Source: Streptomyces sp. CNH099
GTDB lineage: Bacteria > Actinomycetota > Actinomycetes > Streptomycetales > Streptomycetaceae
Assembly: GCA_000514715.1 (NCBI GenBank)
Contig: AZWL01000015.1
Location: forward strand, 62,001 to 126,000
Reading direction: 5' to 3'
Length of the DNA stretch: 64,000 nucleotides
The position numbers and the translations under genes were made by a program. Of this stretch, positions 8,658-17,207 are shown one piece after another. Under the pieces are notes generated by a model. The model did not search any database and was not told where the DNA came from. It saw only the letters and a list, made by a program, of their open reading frames with translations. Positions within the stretch are counted from its first letter, which is position 1. Each line of letters opens with the position of its first letter.

Positions 8658-8744
8658 GGTAGCTGCTTCTTCCTGGCTCAAATGGGGATGTGCACATGCA
8701 GTCGCCTACCTTACGTACCTTACGTGGCGGCGTACGCGAATCGG

Positions 8745-9017
8745 TCAGGCGAAGACAAAGTCCATGAGTTCGGTGAACCCGAAGTCGATCACCGTCACGA
8801 TGCCGATCATGACCACCACGAAGATGATCACGACGGTCGTGTACGTGGTGAGCTGGTTCCGCGTCGGCCAGACGACCTTACGCAGCTCCGCGACGATCTG
8901 GCGGTAGAAGAGCGCCAGGCGGGCGAACGGGCCCTTCCGGCCGCGCTTGCCGCCGCGGCGAGCGGGTCGCGCGTCGCCTTCGGGGCGGTCAGGCGTCGCG
9001 GTGGGAGCTTCCGTCAC
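8745..9017 (-). CDS. secE: Preprotein translocase subunit SecE
   Basis: SecE clamps SecY in the Sec translocon. The 90-residue protein has a basic N-terminus, the amphipathic FYRQIVAELRKVVWPTRNQL segment that marks the family, and one membrane helix (TTVVIIFVVVMIGIVTVI). The short single-helix form is usual in actinobacteria. GTG start with GTGAGGACGA upstream. tRNA-Trp lies just upstream on the same strand. Confidence 0.97.
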   Translation of the reverse strand: MTEAPTATPDRPEGDARPARRGGKRGRKGPFARLALFYRQIVAELRKVVWPTRNQLTTYTTVVIIFVVVMIGIVTVIDFGFTELMDFVFA

Positions 9018-9121
9018 TCGTCCTCACCTGGATCCCGGTTCGTTGGCCTGCCGCGCCCGGTGGAGCCGCACGGCGATACTGCTGTGAACTGCGTACGCAC
9101 CCCCTGAGGAGATGCGCGTAG

Positions 9122-9194
9122 CAGGGCCGGAGGGACTTGAACCCCCAACCGCTGGTTTTGGAGACCAGTGCTCTTCCAATTGAGCTACGACCCT
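9122..9194 (-). tRNA. tRNA-Trp (CCA)
   Basis: Seventy-three bases fold as a cloverleaf. The 7-bp acceptor stem has one G:U pair, the anticodon stem CTGGT/ACCAG encloses CTCCAAA (anticodon CCA), and the T-loop is GGTTCAAGTCC-like. No 3' CCA is encoded. It lies upstream of secE, the usual streptomycete position. Confidence 0.96.
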
Positions 9195-9384
9195 TTGTGT
9201 CATCCCAACCTAACGCATTCCCGCAGCGACTACACGAGCGCGTGCAGGATCTGCGCCGGGGCTGGCACGGTGCATGAGTGTACGGGTTTCACGCCCCGCC
9301 GTCGAACGAGTACGCCGCGCGCCCCGCGTACGGGCCGTGCAACCCGTGTGCCGCGCCCTCCGCCCGTCTGGAACGATGGGCGCC

Positions 9385-10620
9385 ATGACCGCTGCAAACC
9401 CCGCACCCCAGTCCCCGACCGAACGCCGGGTGTCGGCCCGGGTCGGCGCCATCTCGGAGTCAGCGACGCTCGCCGTGGACGCCAAGGCCAAGGCCCTCAA
9501 GGCAGCCGGCCGCCCGGTGATCGGCTTCGGCGCCGGCGAGCCCGACTTCCCGACGCCCGACTACGTCGTCGAGGCCGCGATCGCAGCGTGCACCAACCCG
9601 ACGTACCACCGCTACACGCCGGCCGGCGGGCTGCCCGAGCTGAAGGCCGCCATCGCCGCGAAGACCGCGCGCGACTCGGGCTACGAGGTGGAGCCGGCCC
9701 AGGTGCTCGTCACCAACGGCGGCAAGCAGGCGATCTACGAGTCGTTCGCCGCCCTGCTCGACCCGGGCGACGAGGTCATCGTCCCCACGCCGTACTGGAC
9801 CACCTACCCCGAGTCGATCCGGCTGGCCGGCGGTGTGCCCGTCGACGTCGTCGCCGACGAGACCACCGGCTACCGGGTGTCCGTCGAGCAGCTGGAGGCC
9901 GCACGCACCCCGCGCACGAAGGTGCTGCTGTTCGTCTCCCCGTCCAACCCGACCGGCGCGGTCTACCCCCGCGAGCAGGTCGAGGCGATCGGCCGCTGGG
10001 CCGCCGAGCACGGGCTGTGGGTGCTGACGGACGAGATCTACGAGCACCTGGTGTACGGCACCGCCGAGTTCCACTCGCTGCCGGTGGTCGTGCCGGAGCT
10101 GCGCGACAAGTGCGTCGTGGTCAACGGCGTGGCGAAGACCTACGCGATGACCGGCTGGCGGGTCGGCTGGGTCGTCGGCCCGAAGGACCTGGTCAAGGCG
10201 GCGACGAACCTGCAGTCGCACGCCACGTCGAACGTCTCCAACGTCGCGCAGGCCGCCGCGCTGGCGGCCGTCTCCGGCGACCTGGACGCGGTGGCGAAGA
10301 TGCGCGAGGCGTTCGACCGGCGGCGCCGGACGATCGTGCGGATGCTGAACGAGATCGACGGCGTGGAGTGCCCGGAGCCGGAGGGGGCGTTCTACGCGTA
10401 CCCGTCGGTGAAGGGGCTTCTCGGTAAGGAGATCCGCGGGCGGCGGCCGGCGGACTCGGTGGCGCTGGCCGAGGTGATCCTGGAGGAGGCCGAGGTGGCC
10501 GTGGTGCCGGGCGAGGCGTTCGGGACGCCGGGGTATCTGCGGCTGTCGTACGCGCTGGGGGACGAGGACCTGGTCGAGGGCGTCTCGCGGATGCAGAAGC
10601 TGCTGGCGGAGGCGCGGTAG
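9385..10620 (+). CDS. aspC: Aspartate aminotransferase, class I (PLP-dependent)
   Basis: Moves an amino group between aspartate/glutamate and their 2-oxo acids. The 411-residue product has the fold-type I landmarks: VIGFGAGEPDFPTP near the N-terminus, the tyrosine/Asn-Pro-Thr-Gly substrate region (SPSNPTGAVYP), and the PLP lysine in GVAKTYAMTGWRVGW (Lys251). ATG 9385 is chosen because the family N-terminus begins there; the frame is open 37 codons further upstream. It is divergent from tRNA-Trp/secE, as in S. coelicolor from memory. Confidence 0.93.
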   Translation: MTAANPAPQSPTERRVSARVGAISESATLAVDAKAKALKAAGRPVIGFGAGEPDFPTPDYVVEAAIAACTNPTYHRYTPAGGLPELKAAIAAKTARDSGYEVEPAQVLVTNGGKQAIYESFAALLDPGDEVIVPTPYWTTYPESIRLAGGVPVDVVADETTGYRVSVEQLEAARTPRTKVLLFVSPSNPTGAVYPREQVEAIGRWAAEHGLWVLTDEIYEHLVYGTAEFHSLPVVVPELRDKCVVVNGVAKTYAMTGWRVGWVVGPKDLVKAATNLQSHATSNVSNVAQAAALAAVSGDLDAVAKMREAFDRRRRTIVRMLNEIDGVECPEPEGAFYAYPSVKGLLGKEIRGRRPADSVALAEVILEEAEVAVVPGEAFGTPGYLRLSYALGDEDLVEGVSRMQKLLAEAR

Positions 10621-10640
10621 CGGTACGGGGTCCCGTCGGC

Positions 10641-10672
10641 GGGCTTGCCCGGACAGCCGTCCGGGCAAGCCC
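10641..10672 (+). terminator. aspC terminator
   Basis: A perfect 14-bp stem (10641-10654 with 10659-10672) with an AGCC loop starts 21 bp after the aspC stop. There is no U tract, as is common for streptomycete terminators. Confidence 0.8.
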
Positions 10673-10725
10673 TCGTACGTAGGTGCCGGTGTCGCCCGGG
10701 CCCGCCGATACGGCAAGATCTCTCC

Positions 10726-11910
10726 ATGGAGCACGAGCACCGCCCCGCCCCCCGAGACGTCCGCCGCCTGCCCAAGGCGCACCTGCACCTGCACTTCACC
10801 GGCTCCATGCGCTCCGGCACGCTGATCGAGCTGGCCGCCAAGTACGGCGTCCACCTGCCCGAGGCGCTGAGCGGCGGCGAGCCGCCCAGGCTGCGCGCGA
10901 CCGACGAGCGCGGCTGGTTCCGCTTCCAGCGCCTGTACGACCTCGCCCGCTCCTGCCTGCGCTCGCCCGAGGACATCCAGCGGCTGGTGCGCGAGGCGGC
11001 CGAGGAGGACCTCGCGGACGGCTCGGGGTGGCTGGAGATCCAGGTCGACCCCACCTCGTACGCGCCGCGCCTGGGCGGGCTGATCCCGGCGCTGGAGATC
11101 ATCCTCGACGCGGTGGAGACCACCGCCCGGGACACCGGCCTCGGGATGCGCGTGCTGGTCGCCGCCAACCGTATGAAGCACCCGCTCGACGCCCGCACCC
11201 TCGCCCGCCTCGCCGTGCGCTACGCCGGCCGCGGCGTCGTCGGCTTCGGTCTCTCCAACGACGAGCGCCGCGGCTTCGCCCGCGACTTCGACCGCGCCTT
11301 CGCCATCGCCCGGGGCGGCGGCCTGCTGGCCGCCCCGCACGGCGGCGAGCTGGCCGGGCCGGCGAGCGTCCGGGACTGCCTGGACGACCTGGACGCGCGC
11401 CGCATCGGGCACGGCATCCGCGCCGCCGAGGACCCGCGGCTGCTCGCGCGGCTGGCGGCGGCGGGGGTGACCTGCGAGGTGTGCCCGTCGTCGAACGTCG
11501 CGTTGGGGGTGTACGAGCGGCCGGACGACGTGCCGCTGCGGGCGCTGTGGGACGCGGGGGTGCCGATGGCGCTGGGCGCGGACGACCCGCTGCTGTTCGG
11601 GTCGCGGCTGGCGGCGCAGTACGAGCTGACGCGCACGTACCACGGGTTCACGGACGAGGAGCTGGCCGAGCTGGCCCGGCAGTCGGTACGGGCGTCGGTG
11701 GCGCCGGACGACGTGCGGCGGCGGCTGCTGGCGGGCGTGGACGACTGGCTGGCGGGGACGCCGGCCGGCGGCGGAGACCGTCAGGCGGAGGGGGGCGGGG
11801 GCGCCGCGGGCGGCGGGGAGCCTGCCGGGAGCGGGGAGACCGCGGGCGGCGGGGAGACCGCGGCCCAGACCGTACGGGACACCGTCGCGGCGAAGTCGTC
11901 CGCCGGCTGA
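10726..11910 (+). CDS. Adenosine deaminase family protein
   Basis: Metal-dependent deaminase of the adenosine/AMP/adenine deaminase family. N-terminal metal motif KAHLHLHFTGSMRSGTL, later HGGEL, the GHGI motif (RRIGHGIRAAEDP), and the late Asp motif GADDPLLFG are all present. The product is 394 residues; the last 45 or so are Gly/Glu/Thr repeats that overlap the 3' end of the opposite gene. No clear ribosome binding site precedes ATG 10726, so a leaderless mRNA is possible. The exact substrate (adenosine, adenine or another aminopurine) cannot be told. Confidence 0.88.
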   Translation: MEHEHRPAPRDVRRLPKAHLHLHFTGSMRSGTLIELAAKYGVHLPEALSGGEPPRLRATDERGWFRFQRLYDLARSCLRSPEDIQRLVREAAEEDLADGSGWLEIQVDPTSYAPRLGGLIPALEIILDAVETTARDTGLGMRVLVAANRMKHPLDARTLARLAVRYAGRGVVGFGLSNDERRGFARDFDRAFAIARGGGLLAAPHGGELAGPASVRDCLDDLDARRIGHGIRAAEDPRLLARLAAAGVTCEVCPSSNVALGVYERPDDVPLRALWDAGVPMALGADDPLLFGSRLAAQYELTRTYHGFTDEELAELARQSVRASVAPDDVRRRLLAGVDDWLAGTPAGGGDRQAEGGGGAAGGGEPAGSGETAGGGETAAQTVRDTVAAKSSAG

Positions 11911-12455
11911 ACCGCCGCCGGGCCGCCGAACGCCACGAAGAACGCCCGCTGGAAGCACGCGCCCAGCAGCAGCACCGCCGCGGCCCGGGGATCCGCGTCG
12001 GCCCGGATGCGGCCGTGCCGCCGCTCCCGCACCAGGTAGTCCGCGAGCGCGTCACCCGCCTCGTACGGCCCCTTGCGCCCGACCGCGGCGAGCCCTTCGG
12101 CGAACCGCGTCAGCAGCCCCGGCTCGACCAGCAGCGCGCCCACCATGGGCAGCATCTCCTCGTAGAAGTCCGCGGCCTTCCGGGCGACGGCCCGCAGGCA
12201 CTCCTCGACGCTGCGCTCGCCCGGGTCGTCGGCCAGCTCGGTGAGCAGCGCGCCGAGGCGCGGCAGCCGTTCGAAGAGGACGCGGAGGAAGATCTCCTCC
12301 TTGTTGACGAAGTGCTTGTAGAGCAGCGCCTCGGAGCAGCCCGCCTCGCGCGCGATCTCCTTGGTGGTCGCGTGCACGAACCCGGCGGTGCGCACGAGGC
12401 GCTCTGCGGCGTCCACGATGCGCTCCGGGGCCGGTCTTGACGGCGGGGTGGGCAT
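11781..12455 (-). CDS. TetR family transcriptional regulator
   Basis: A 224-residue repressor-type protein. The N-terminal HTH reads RIVDAAERLVRTAGFVHATT then KEIAREAGCSEALLYKHFVNKEE, textbook TetR. The C-terminal ligand domain is variable and the last 20 residues are Pro/Ala/Ser-rich. It is divergent from the NAD(P)-binding oxidoreductase gene across a 48-bp gap holding a perfect-arm palindrome, so autoregulation and repression of that gene are likely. Its 3' end overlaps the deaminase gene by 130 bp in antisense. Confidence 0.9.
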   Translation of the reverse strand: MPTPPSRPAPERIVDAAERLVRTAGFVHATTKEIAREAGCSEALLYKHFVNKEEIFLRVLFERLPRLGALLTELADDPGERSVEECLRAVARKAADFYEEMLPMVGALLVEPGLLTRFAEGLAAVGRKGPYEAGDALADYLVRERRHGRIRADADPRAAAVLLLGACFQRAFFVAFGGPAAVQPADDFAATVSRTVWAAVSPPPAVSPLPAGSPPPAAPPPPSA

Positions 12456-12470
12456 TCGCTCACCCTAGCA

Positions 12471-12490
12471 GTGAGTGGGTGCCCACTCAC
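12471..12490. promoter_or_regulatory. TetR operator palindrome
   Basis: GTGAGTGGG and CCCACTCAC form perfect 9-bp arms around a TG centre. The 20-bp site lies between the divergent starts of the TetR gene and the oxidoreductase gene, where it can block both. Confidence 0.75.
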
Positions 12491-12503
12491 GGGGAGGGAC
12501 ACG

Positions 12504-13340
12504 ATGAAGCTCACGGTCTTCGGCGCGTCCGGTGGCACCGGGCGGGAGGTGGTCCGGCAGGCGCTGGCCGCCGGGCACGAGGTCACGGCGGTGGTGCGCA
12601 AGGGCACGCACCCGCCGGACCGGCGGCCGCCGGGCGGGGCGGACGCGGGCGTCGGCGCGGGTGTCGGCGCCGGTGCGGGTGCGGGTGCGGGTGCCAGAGT
12701 CGGCGCCGAGGCCGGCGCCGGGACCGGCGCGGCGGGCGGGAAGGGCCGCGGGAGCGAGCACGGCGCGAAGAGCGCCGCGGGCGGCGAGCGGTGGGGGACG
12801 GCCGAGGACGGGCGCGGGCGGTTAGCGCTGGCGACCGTCGCGGACGTGACGGACCCCCTCGCCCTCGGCCCCGTCGTCCGGGGCCGCGACGCGCTGCTGT
12901 TCTGCCCCGGCCTGTCGAGCAGCGCCCGCCCCCCGGGCCGCCTCGGCGCGGCGGCGCACGCGCTGGTACGCGCCGCGCGGGCGGCGGGCGTACGGCGGCT
13001 GCTCGTCGTCAGCACGGCGCCGGTCGGGCCGCTGCCGCCGGACGAGGGGGTGCTGGGGCGGGCGGTGTCGCCGGTGCTGCGGACGGTGTTCAAGGACGTG
13101 TACGCGGAGGCCGCCGCCATGGAGTCGGAGCTGGCGCACAGCGGGCTGGACTGGACGGTGCTGCGCCCGGGCAAGCTGACGAACCGGCGCGGCAAGGGGC
13201 GCTACCGGCGCCGCGTCGGCGGCAACGTCCCCGGCACCGGCACCCTGGCCCGCGCGGACCTGGCCCGCGCGGTGCTCGACCTGCTCGACGACCCGGCGGT
13301 GCGGGGGCAGACGGTGGGGCTGGGGTCGGCCCGGGGGTGA
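12504..13340 (+). CDS. NAD(P)H-binding SDR-like oxidoreductase
   Basis: Atypical short-chain dehydrogenase/NmrA-like protein of 278 residues. The Rossmann motif VFGASGGTGREVVRQAL starts the protein, and later segments RRLLVVSTAPVG and LDWTVLRPGKLTN are family landmarks. An insertion at about residues 45-95 is nearly all Gly/Ala/Val repeat sequence (12636-12790), where relatives have a short loop. ATG 12504 follows GGGAGGGAC. Likely target of the divergent TetR regulator; substrate unknown. Confidence 0.85.
   Translation: MKLTVFGASGGTGREVVRQALAAGHEVTAVVRKGTHPPDRRPPGGADAGVGAGVGAGAGAGAGARVGAEAGAGTGAAGGKGRGSEHGAKSAAGGERWGTAEDGRGRLALATVADVTDPLALGPVVRGRDALLFCPGLSSSARPPGRLGAAAHALVRAARAAGVRRLLVVSTAPVGPLPPDEGVLGRAVSPVLRTVFKDVYAEAAAMESELAHSGLDWTVLRPGKLTNRRGKGRYRRRVGGNVPGTGTLARADLARAVLDLLDDPAVRGQTVGLGSARG
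12636..12740 (+). repeat. GC-rich in-frame simple repeat
   Basis: Short GGTGCG/GGCGCC-type hexamer repeats encode a Gly-Ala-Val tract in the oxidoreductase at 12504-13340. The tract interrupts the region after the first Rossmann strands. Confidence 0.7.
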
Positions 13341-13382
13341 GGGTGCGCACCGTACGCACCGCGGGAGTCCGCGCTTACGGCG

Positions 13383-14438
13383 TCACAGGCTCACGCCGAC
13401 CGTCACCGGCTCGTTGACCAGCGTGACGCCGAACGCGTCCCGCACCCCGTCGCGCACCTCGCGGGCGAGCGCGAGCAGGTCCGCCGTGGTCGCCGAGCCG
13501 CGGTTCGTCAGGGCCAGGGTGTGCTTGCTGGAGATGCGCGCCGGGCCCGTGCCGTAGCCGCGGGTGAAGCCGGCGCGGTCGATGAGCCACGCCGCCGACG
13601 TCTTCGTCAGCCCCTCCCCCGCCGGGAACGCCGGCGGGTGCACGTCCGGGCCGAGGCGGCGGGCGACGCGGGCGCGGAAGGCGGTGTAGGCCGGCTCGTC
13701 GAGGACGGGGTTGGTGAAGAACGAGCCGGCCGACCACGTGTCGTGGTCCTCCGGGTCGAGCACCATGCCCTTGCCGGCGCGCAGCTTCAGCACGACGTCG
13801 CGCGCCTGGGCGGCCGGCACCCGCTCGCCGGTCGCGACGCCGAGCATGCGCGCCGTCTCCGCGTACCGGAGGGGCGCGGACAGCCCGCCCGCGTCGGTGA
13901 GGCGGAAGCGGACGCGCAGGACGACGAAGCGGCCGGGGTCGGCCTTGAAGCGGCTGTGCCGGTACGAGAAGCCGCAGTCGGCGCCGGGGACGGTGACGGT
14001 CTCGCCGGCGGTGCGGTCGTACGCGACGACCTCGGTGATCGTCTCCGCGACCTCCTGCCCGTACGCGCCGACGTTCTGGATCGGCGTCGCGCCGGCCGAG
14101 CCGGGGATGCCGGCGAGGCACTCGACGCCGGCGAGGCCGGCGTCGACGGTGCGGGTGACGGCGTCGGACCAGTTCTCGCCGGCGGCCAGTTCGAGGGTGG
14201 TGCCGTCGAGGGTGAAGCCGGTGGTGGCGATGCGCAGGGCGGTGCCGGGGAAGCCGGCGTCGGCGACGACGAGGTTGCTGCCGCCGCCGACGATCAGCAG
14301 CGGGGTCCCGGCGGCGTCGGCCGCGCGCACGGCGTCGACCACCTCGGCGTCGGTGGTGGCGGTGACGAGCCGGGCGGCCGGTCCGCCGAGGCGGAAGGTG
14401 GTCAGCGGGGCGAGCGGGGCGTTGTGGCGTACCTGCAC
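13383..14438 (-). CDS. murB: UDP-N-acetylmuramate dehydrogenase (UDP-MurNAc synthesis)
   Basis: FAD enzyme that reduces UDP-GlcNAc-enolpyruvate to UDP-MurNAc in peptidoglycan synthesis. The 351-residue protein has the FAD-binding N-terminus TTFRLGGPAARLV with GGGSNLVVADAGFPG, the ASAG-like turn GIPGSAGATPIQNVGAYGQE, and the C-terminal catalytic region (SAGSFFTNPV). The SAGSFF serine and the late Glu are consistent with function. ATG 14438 is in the expected position. Confidence 0.96.
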   Translation of the reverse strand: MQVRHNAPLAPLTTFRLGGPAARLVTATTDAEVVDAVRAADAAGTPLLIVGGGSNLVVADAGFPGTALRIATTGFTLDGTTLELAAGENWSDAVTRTVDAGLAGVECLAGIPGSAGATPIQNVGAYGQEVAETITEVVAYDRTAGETVTVPGADCGFSYRHSRFKADPGRFVVLRVRFRLTDAGGLSAPLRYAETARMLGVATGERVPAAQARDVVLKLRAGKGMVLDPEDHDTWSAGSFFTNPVLDEPAYTAFRARVARRLGPDVHPPAFPAGEGLTKTSAAWLIDRAGFTRGYGTGPARISSKHTLALTNRGSATTADLLALAREVRDGVRDAFGVTLVNEPVTVGVSL

Positions 14439-14505
14439 GGGGCCAAGGTTACGGGCCGCGCCCGCAGGGCAGCGCGCACGTGCCCGTACCGCCCCGCCCG
14501 GGCGG

Positions 14506-15171
14506 CTACGCGCCCCGCCGCGGCGCCCGGTGCCGCCCGCGGCCGGCGGCGACGGCCCGTACCGTCAGGAACACCACCACCGCCAGGGCCACGACCCCCA
14601 GCACCACCTTCGAGTACACGCCGACGAGGTCGCTGATCTCGTGCCAGCGCGAGCCAAGCCCGTACCCCGCGAGCACGAACACCGTGTTCCACAGGGCGCT
14701 GCCCGCGGCCGTGAGGCCCAGGAAGACCGGCACCGGCATCCGTTCGACGCCCGCGGGCACGGATATGAGGCTGCGGAAGATCGGGATCATGCGGCCGAAG
14801 AACACCGCCTTCGTGCCGTGCCGGGCGAACCACGCCTCCGTGCGCTCGATGTCGCGCACCTTCAGCAGCGGCAGCCGCGCCGCCAGCGCGACCGTCCGGT
14901 CGCGGCCGAGGAGCGCCCCGACCCAGTACAGCGCGAGGGCGCCCACGACGGAGCCGAGGGTGGTCCAGACGAGGACCGCGGCCAGGTTCAGCCCGCCCTG
15001 GTTCGCCGTGAAGCCCGCGAGGGGGAGGATGACCTCGCTGGGCAGCGGCGGGAACAGGTTCTCCAGGGCGATGGCCAGTCCGGCCCCGGGTGCCCCGAGA
15101 TCCTCCATGAGGCCGGCGGCCCACCCCGCGACGCCACCGCTGGGCGCTTCTCCCGCAGCGATTCCGATCAT
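14506..15171 (-). CDS. DedA family membrane protein
   Basis: DedA/VTT-domain proteins are membrane proteins implicated in lipid scrambling and envelope homeostasis. The 221-residue product has the family region ENLFPPLPSEVILPLAGF, a GALLGRD-like turn, and FFGRMIPIFRSLISVPAG, which matches the conserved FxGRxxPxxRxxxxxPAG motif, followed by membrane helices. I choose ATG 15171; the frame extends upstream in a non-family-like stretch, and no clear ribosome binding site is visible. Confidence 0.88.
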   Translation of the reverse strand: MIGIAAGEAPSGGVAGWAAGLMEDLGAPGAGLAIALENLFPPLPSEVILPLAGFTANQGGLNLAAVLVWTTLGSVVGALALYWVGALLGRDRTVALAARLPLLKVRDIERTEAWFARHGTKAVFFGRMIPIFRSLISVPAGVERMPVPVFLGLTAAGSALWNTVFVLAGYGLGSRWHEISDLVGVYSKVVLGVVALAVVVFLTVRAVAAGRGRHRAPRRGA

Positions 15172-15370
15172 GCCGATGACGGTACGGGGCCGGTGTGACA
15201 ACCGGAATCCGGGGTCCCATCCGAGTCCGTACGGAAAACCGCACCCCGGGCCTGTGCCCGGCCGCACGCCCCGGCTCCCGCCGGCGCGCGAGCGGGCGCC
15301 AGACCCCACCCGCACCCTGCGGAAAGCCGCAGTGCGCCCCTCCCCCGCCCGCGGTTAGCGTGACCGCATC

Positions 15371-16531
15371 ATGCGTCCGATCCTGCTCCGCCGCCTGCGT
15401 ACCGCGGCCGGGGTCCTCACCGGCGGCCTCACCGCCCTCGTCGAGCTGCCCCTCGTCGCGCTGTGCGGCCTGTGGCTCCTCGCCACCTGGCCCTGGCCCC
15501 GGCAGGCCCCCGGCGGCGGCGCCCGGCGCGCGACCCGCCCCCCGTACGCGGCCGCCGCCCGCCTCGCCGCCGTCGAGCGCACGCGCATGACGTACTTCTA
15601 CGGCAGCGAACTCGCCCCGCCCCCCGTCGGCCCGCGCTCGCTGCGGTACCTCGCCCTCCGCTGGGCCGTCGGCGTCCTCGGCGGCCTCGTGCTCCTCTCC
15701 GCCCTCGTCGGCGCGTTCTACGGCTCGACGCTCGTCTGGATCTGGGTCGTCGCGGACGGCGCCGATCCGCTGGTGCTCGTCTCCTCCGCCCTCGCCGGCC
15801 TCTTCCTCCTCTTCCTCAGCGTCCAGGGCGTCGACGGCGTGGCCGCGCTCGACAACCACCTCGCCCACCGTTTCCTCGGCCCCAGCGCCGCCGACCTCCT
15901 CCAGCGCCGCATCGGCGAGCTGTCCGCCACCCGCGCCGGCGTCGTCGCCGCCGTGCACGACGAGCGCCGCCGCATCGAACGCGACCTCCACGACGGCGTG
16001 CAGCAGCGCCTCGTCGTCCTCGGCATGCTCCTCGGCCGCGCCCGCCGCACCGCGGCGGCCGACCCGGCGAAGTCGGAGGAGCTGCTCCGGCAGGCCCACG
16101 AGCAGGCGCAGCTGACGCTCACCGACCTGCGCGAGGTCGCCTGGCGCGTCTACCCGGCGGCACTGGACGACGCGGGGCTGCGGGAGGCGCTGGAGGCCCT
16201 GGCGGAGCGCGCGGAGCTGCCCGTACGCATCGACTACGCGCTCGCCGAGCCGCTGCCGGAGGCGGTCCGTACGGTCGCGTACTTCACGGTCTCCGAAGCC
16301 GTCACGAACGCGATCAAGCACTCGTCCGCCACGCTGGTGACCGTACGGCTGACGCGGGATGCGACGATGGCGCGCGTGAGCATCGAGGACGACGGCACGG
16401 GCGGCGCGAACCCGGCGGGCGGCGGCCTGCTGGGCCTCGCCCGCCGCGTCGCCGCCCTCGACGGCCGGCTCACCGTCTCCAGCCCGCCCGGCGGGCCCAC
16501 CGCCGTCACCGCGGAGCTGCCGTGCGCGTAG
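15371..16531 (+). CDS. Sensor histidine kinase (NarL/DesK-type)
   Basis: A 386-residue membrane histidine kinase. The N-terminal half has about four hydrophobic segments forming a small membrane sensor. The HisKA_3 motif RRRIERDLHDGVQQRLVVLG carries phospho-acceptor His207. An HATPase domain ends in GGGLLGLARRVAALDGRL. It overlaps the response regulator by 10 bp, so the pair is translationally coupled. The signal is unknown; many actinobacterial systems of this architecture sense envelope stress. Confidence 0.92.
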   Translation: MRPILLRRLRTAAGVLTGGLTALVELPLVALCGLWLLATWPWPRQAPGGGARRATRPPYAAAARLAAVERTRMTYFYGSELAPPPVGPRSLRYLALRWAVGVLGGLVLLSALVGAFYGSTLVWIWVVADGADPLVLVSSALAGLFLLFLSVQGVDGVAALDNHLAHRFLGPSAADLLQRRIGELSATRAGVVAAVHDERRRIERDLHDGVQQRLVVLGMLLGRARRTAAADPAKSEELLRQAHEQAQLTLTDLREVAWRVYPAALDDAGLREALEALAERAELPVRIDYALAEPLPEAVRTVAYFTVSEAVTNAIKHSSATLVTVRLTRDATMARVSIEDDGTGGANPAGGGLLGLARRVAALDGRLTVSSPPGGPTAVTAELPCA

Positions 16532-17166
16532 TGCTGGCCGACGACTCGACGCTGCTCCGCGAGGGCCTGGCCCGCCTCCTCGCCGACGAGGGCCACACCG
16601 TCACCGCCGCCGTCGGCGACGCCCCGGCCCTCGTCGCCGCGGTCGCCGCCGGCCCCCCGGACGTCGCGGTCGTCGACGTCCGCATGCCGCCGGGCCACTC
16701 CGACGACGGGCTGCGCGCGGCGCTGGAGATCCGCGAACGGTGGCCGGAGACGGGGGTGCTGGTGCTGTCGCAGTACGTGGAGCGGCGCTACGCCGCGGAG
16801 CTGGTCACCGGCAGCACGGGCGGCGTCGGCTACCTGCTGAAGGACCGCGTCGTCCAGGTCGACGAGTTCCTCGACGCCCTGGACCGGGTGGCGGCGGGCG
16901 GCACGGCCCTCGACCCGGAGGTCGTCCGCCGCCTCCTGGCCCACAGCACCCGCGCGGACCCACTGGACCGCCTGACCGCCCGCGAACGCGAGGTCCTGGA
17001 CCGCATGGCGCAGGGCCACACCAACGCGGCGATCGCGGCGCGGCTGCACGTGTCGCAGAGCGCGGTGGAGAAGCACGTGAACGCCATCTTCGACAAGCTC
17101 GACCTGGCCGGCACGGAGGGCTACAGCCGCCGGGTCCTGGCGATCCTGCGCTACCTGGACCCGTAG
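16522..17166 (+). CDS. Response regulator, LuxR/NarL family
   Basis: A 214-residue regulator starting at GTG 16522 inside the end of the kinase gene. The receiver has acidic pair ADDS, phospho-acceptor Asp52 in VAVVDVRMPPGHSDDG, and the switch lysine in GYLLKDRV. A C-terminal LuxR helix-turn-helix follows (LTAREREVLDRMAQGHTNAA then IAARLHVSQSAVEKHVNAI). Partner of the 15371-16531 kinase. Confidence 0.93.
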   Translation: MRVVLADDSTLLREGLARLLADEGHTVTAAVGDAPALVAAVAAGPPDVAVVDVRMPPGHSDDGLRAALEIRERWPETGVLVLSQYVERRYAAELVTGSTGGVGYLLKDRVVQVDEFLDALDRVAAGGTALDPEVVRRLLAHSTRADPLDRLTAREREVLDRMAQGHTNAAIAARLHVSQSAVEKHVNAIFDKLDLAGTEGYSRRVLAILRYLDP

Positions 17167-17207
17167 CCCCGGTGGCTTCGCCGCCCACGCGGCGTACCCT
17201 TCGCCCC

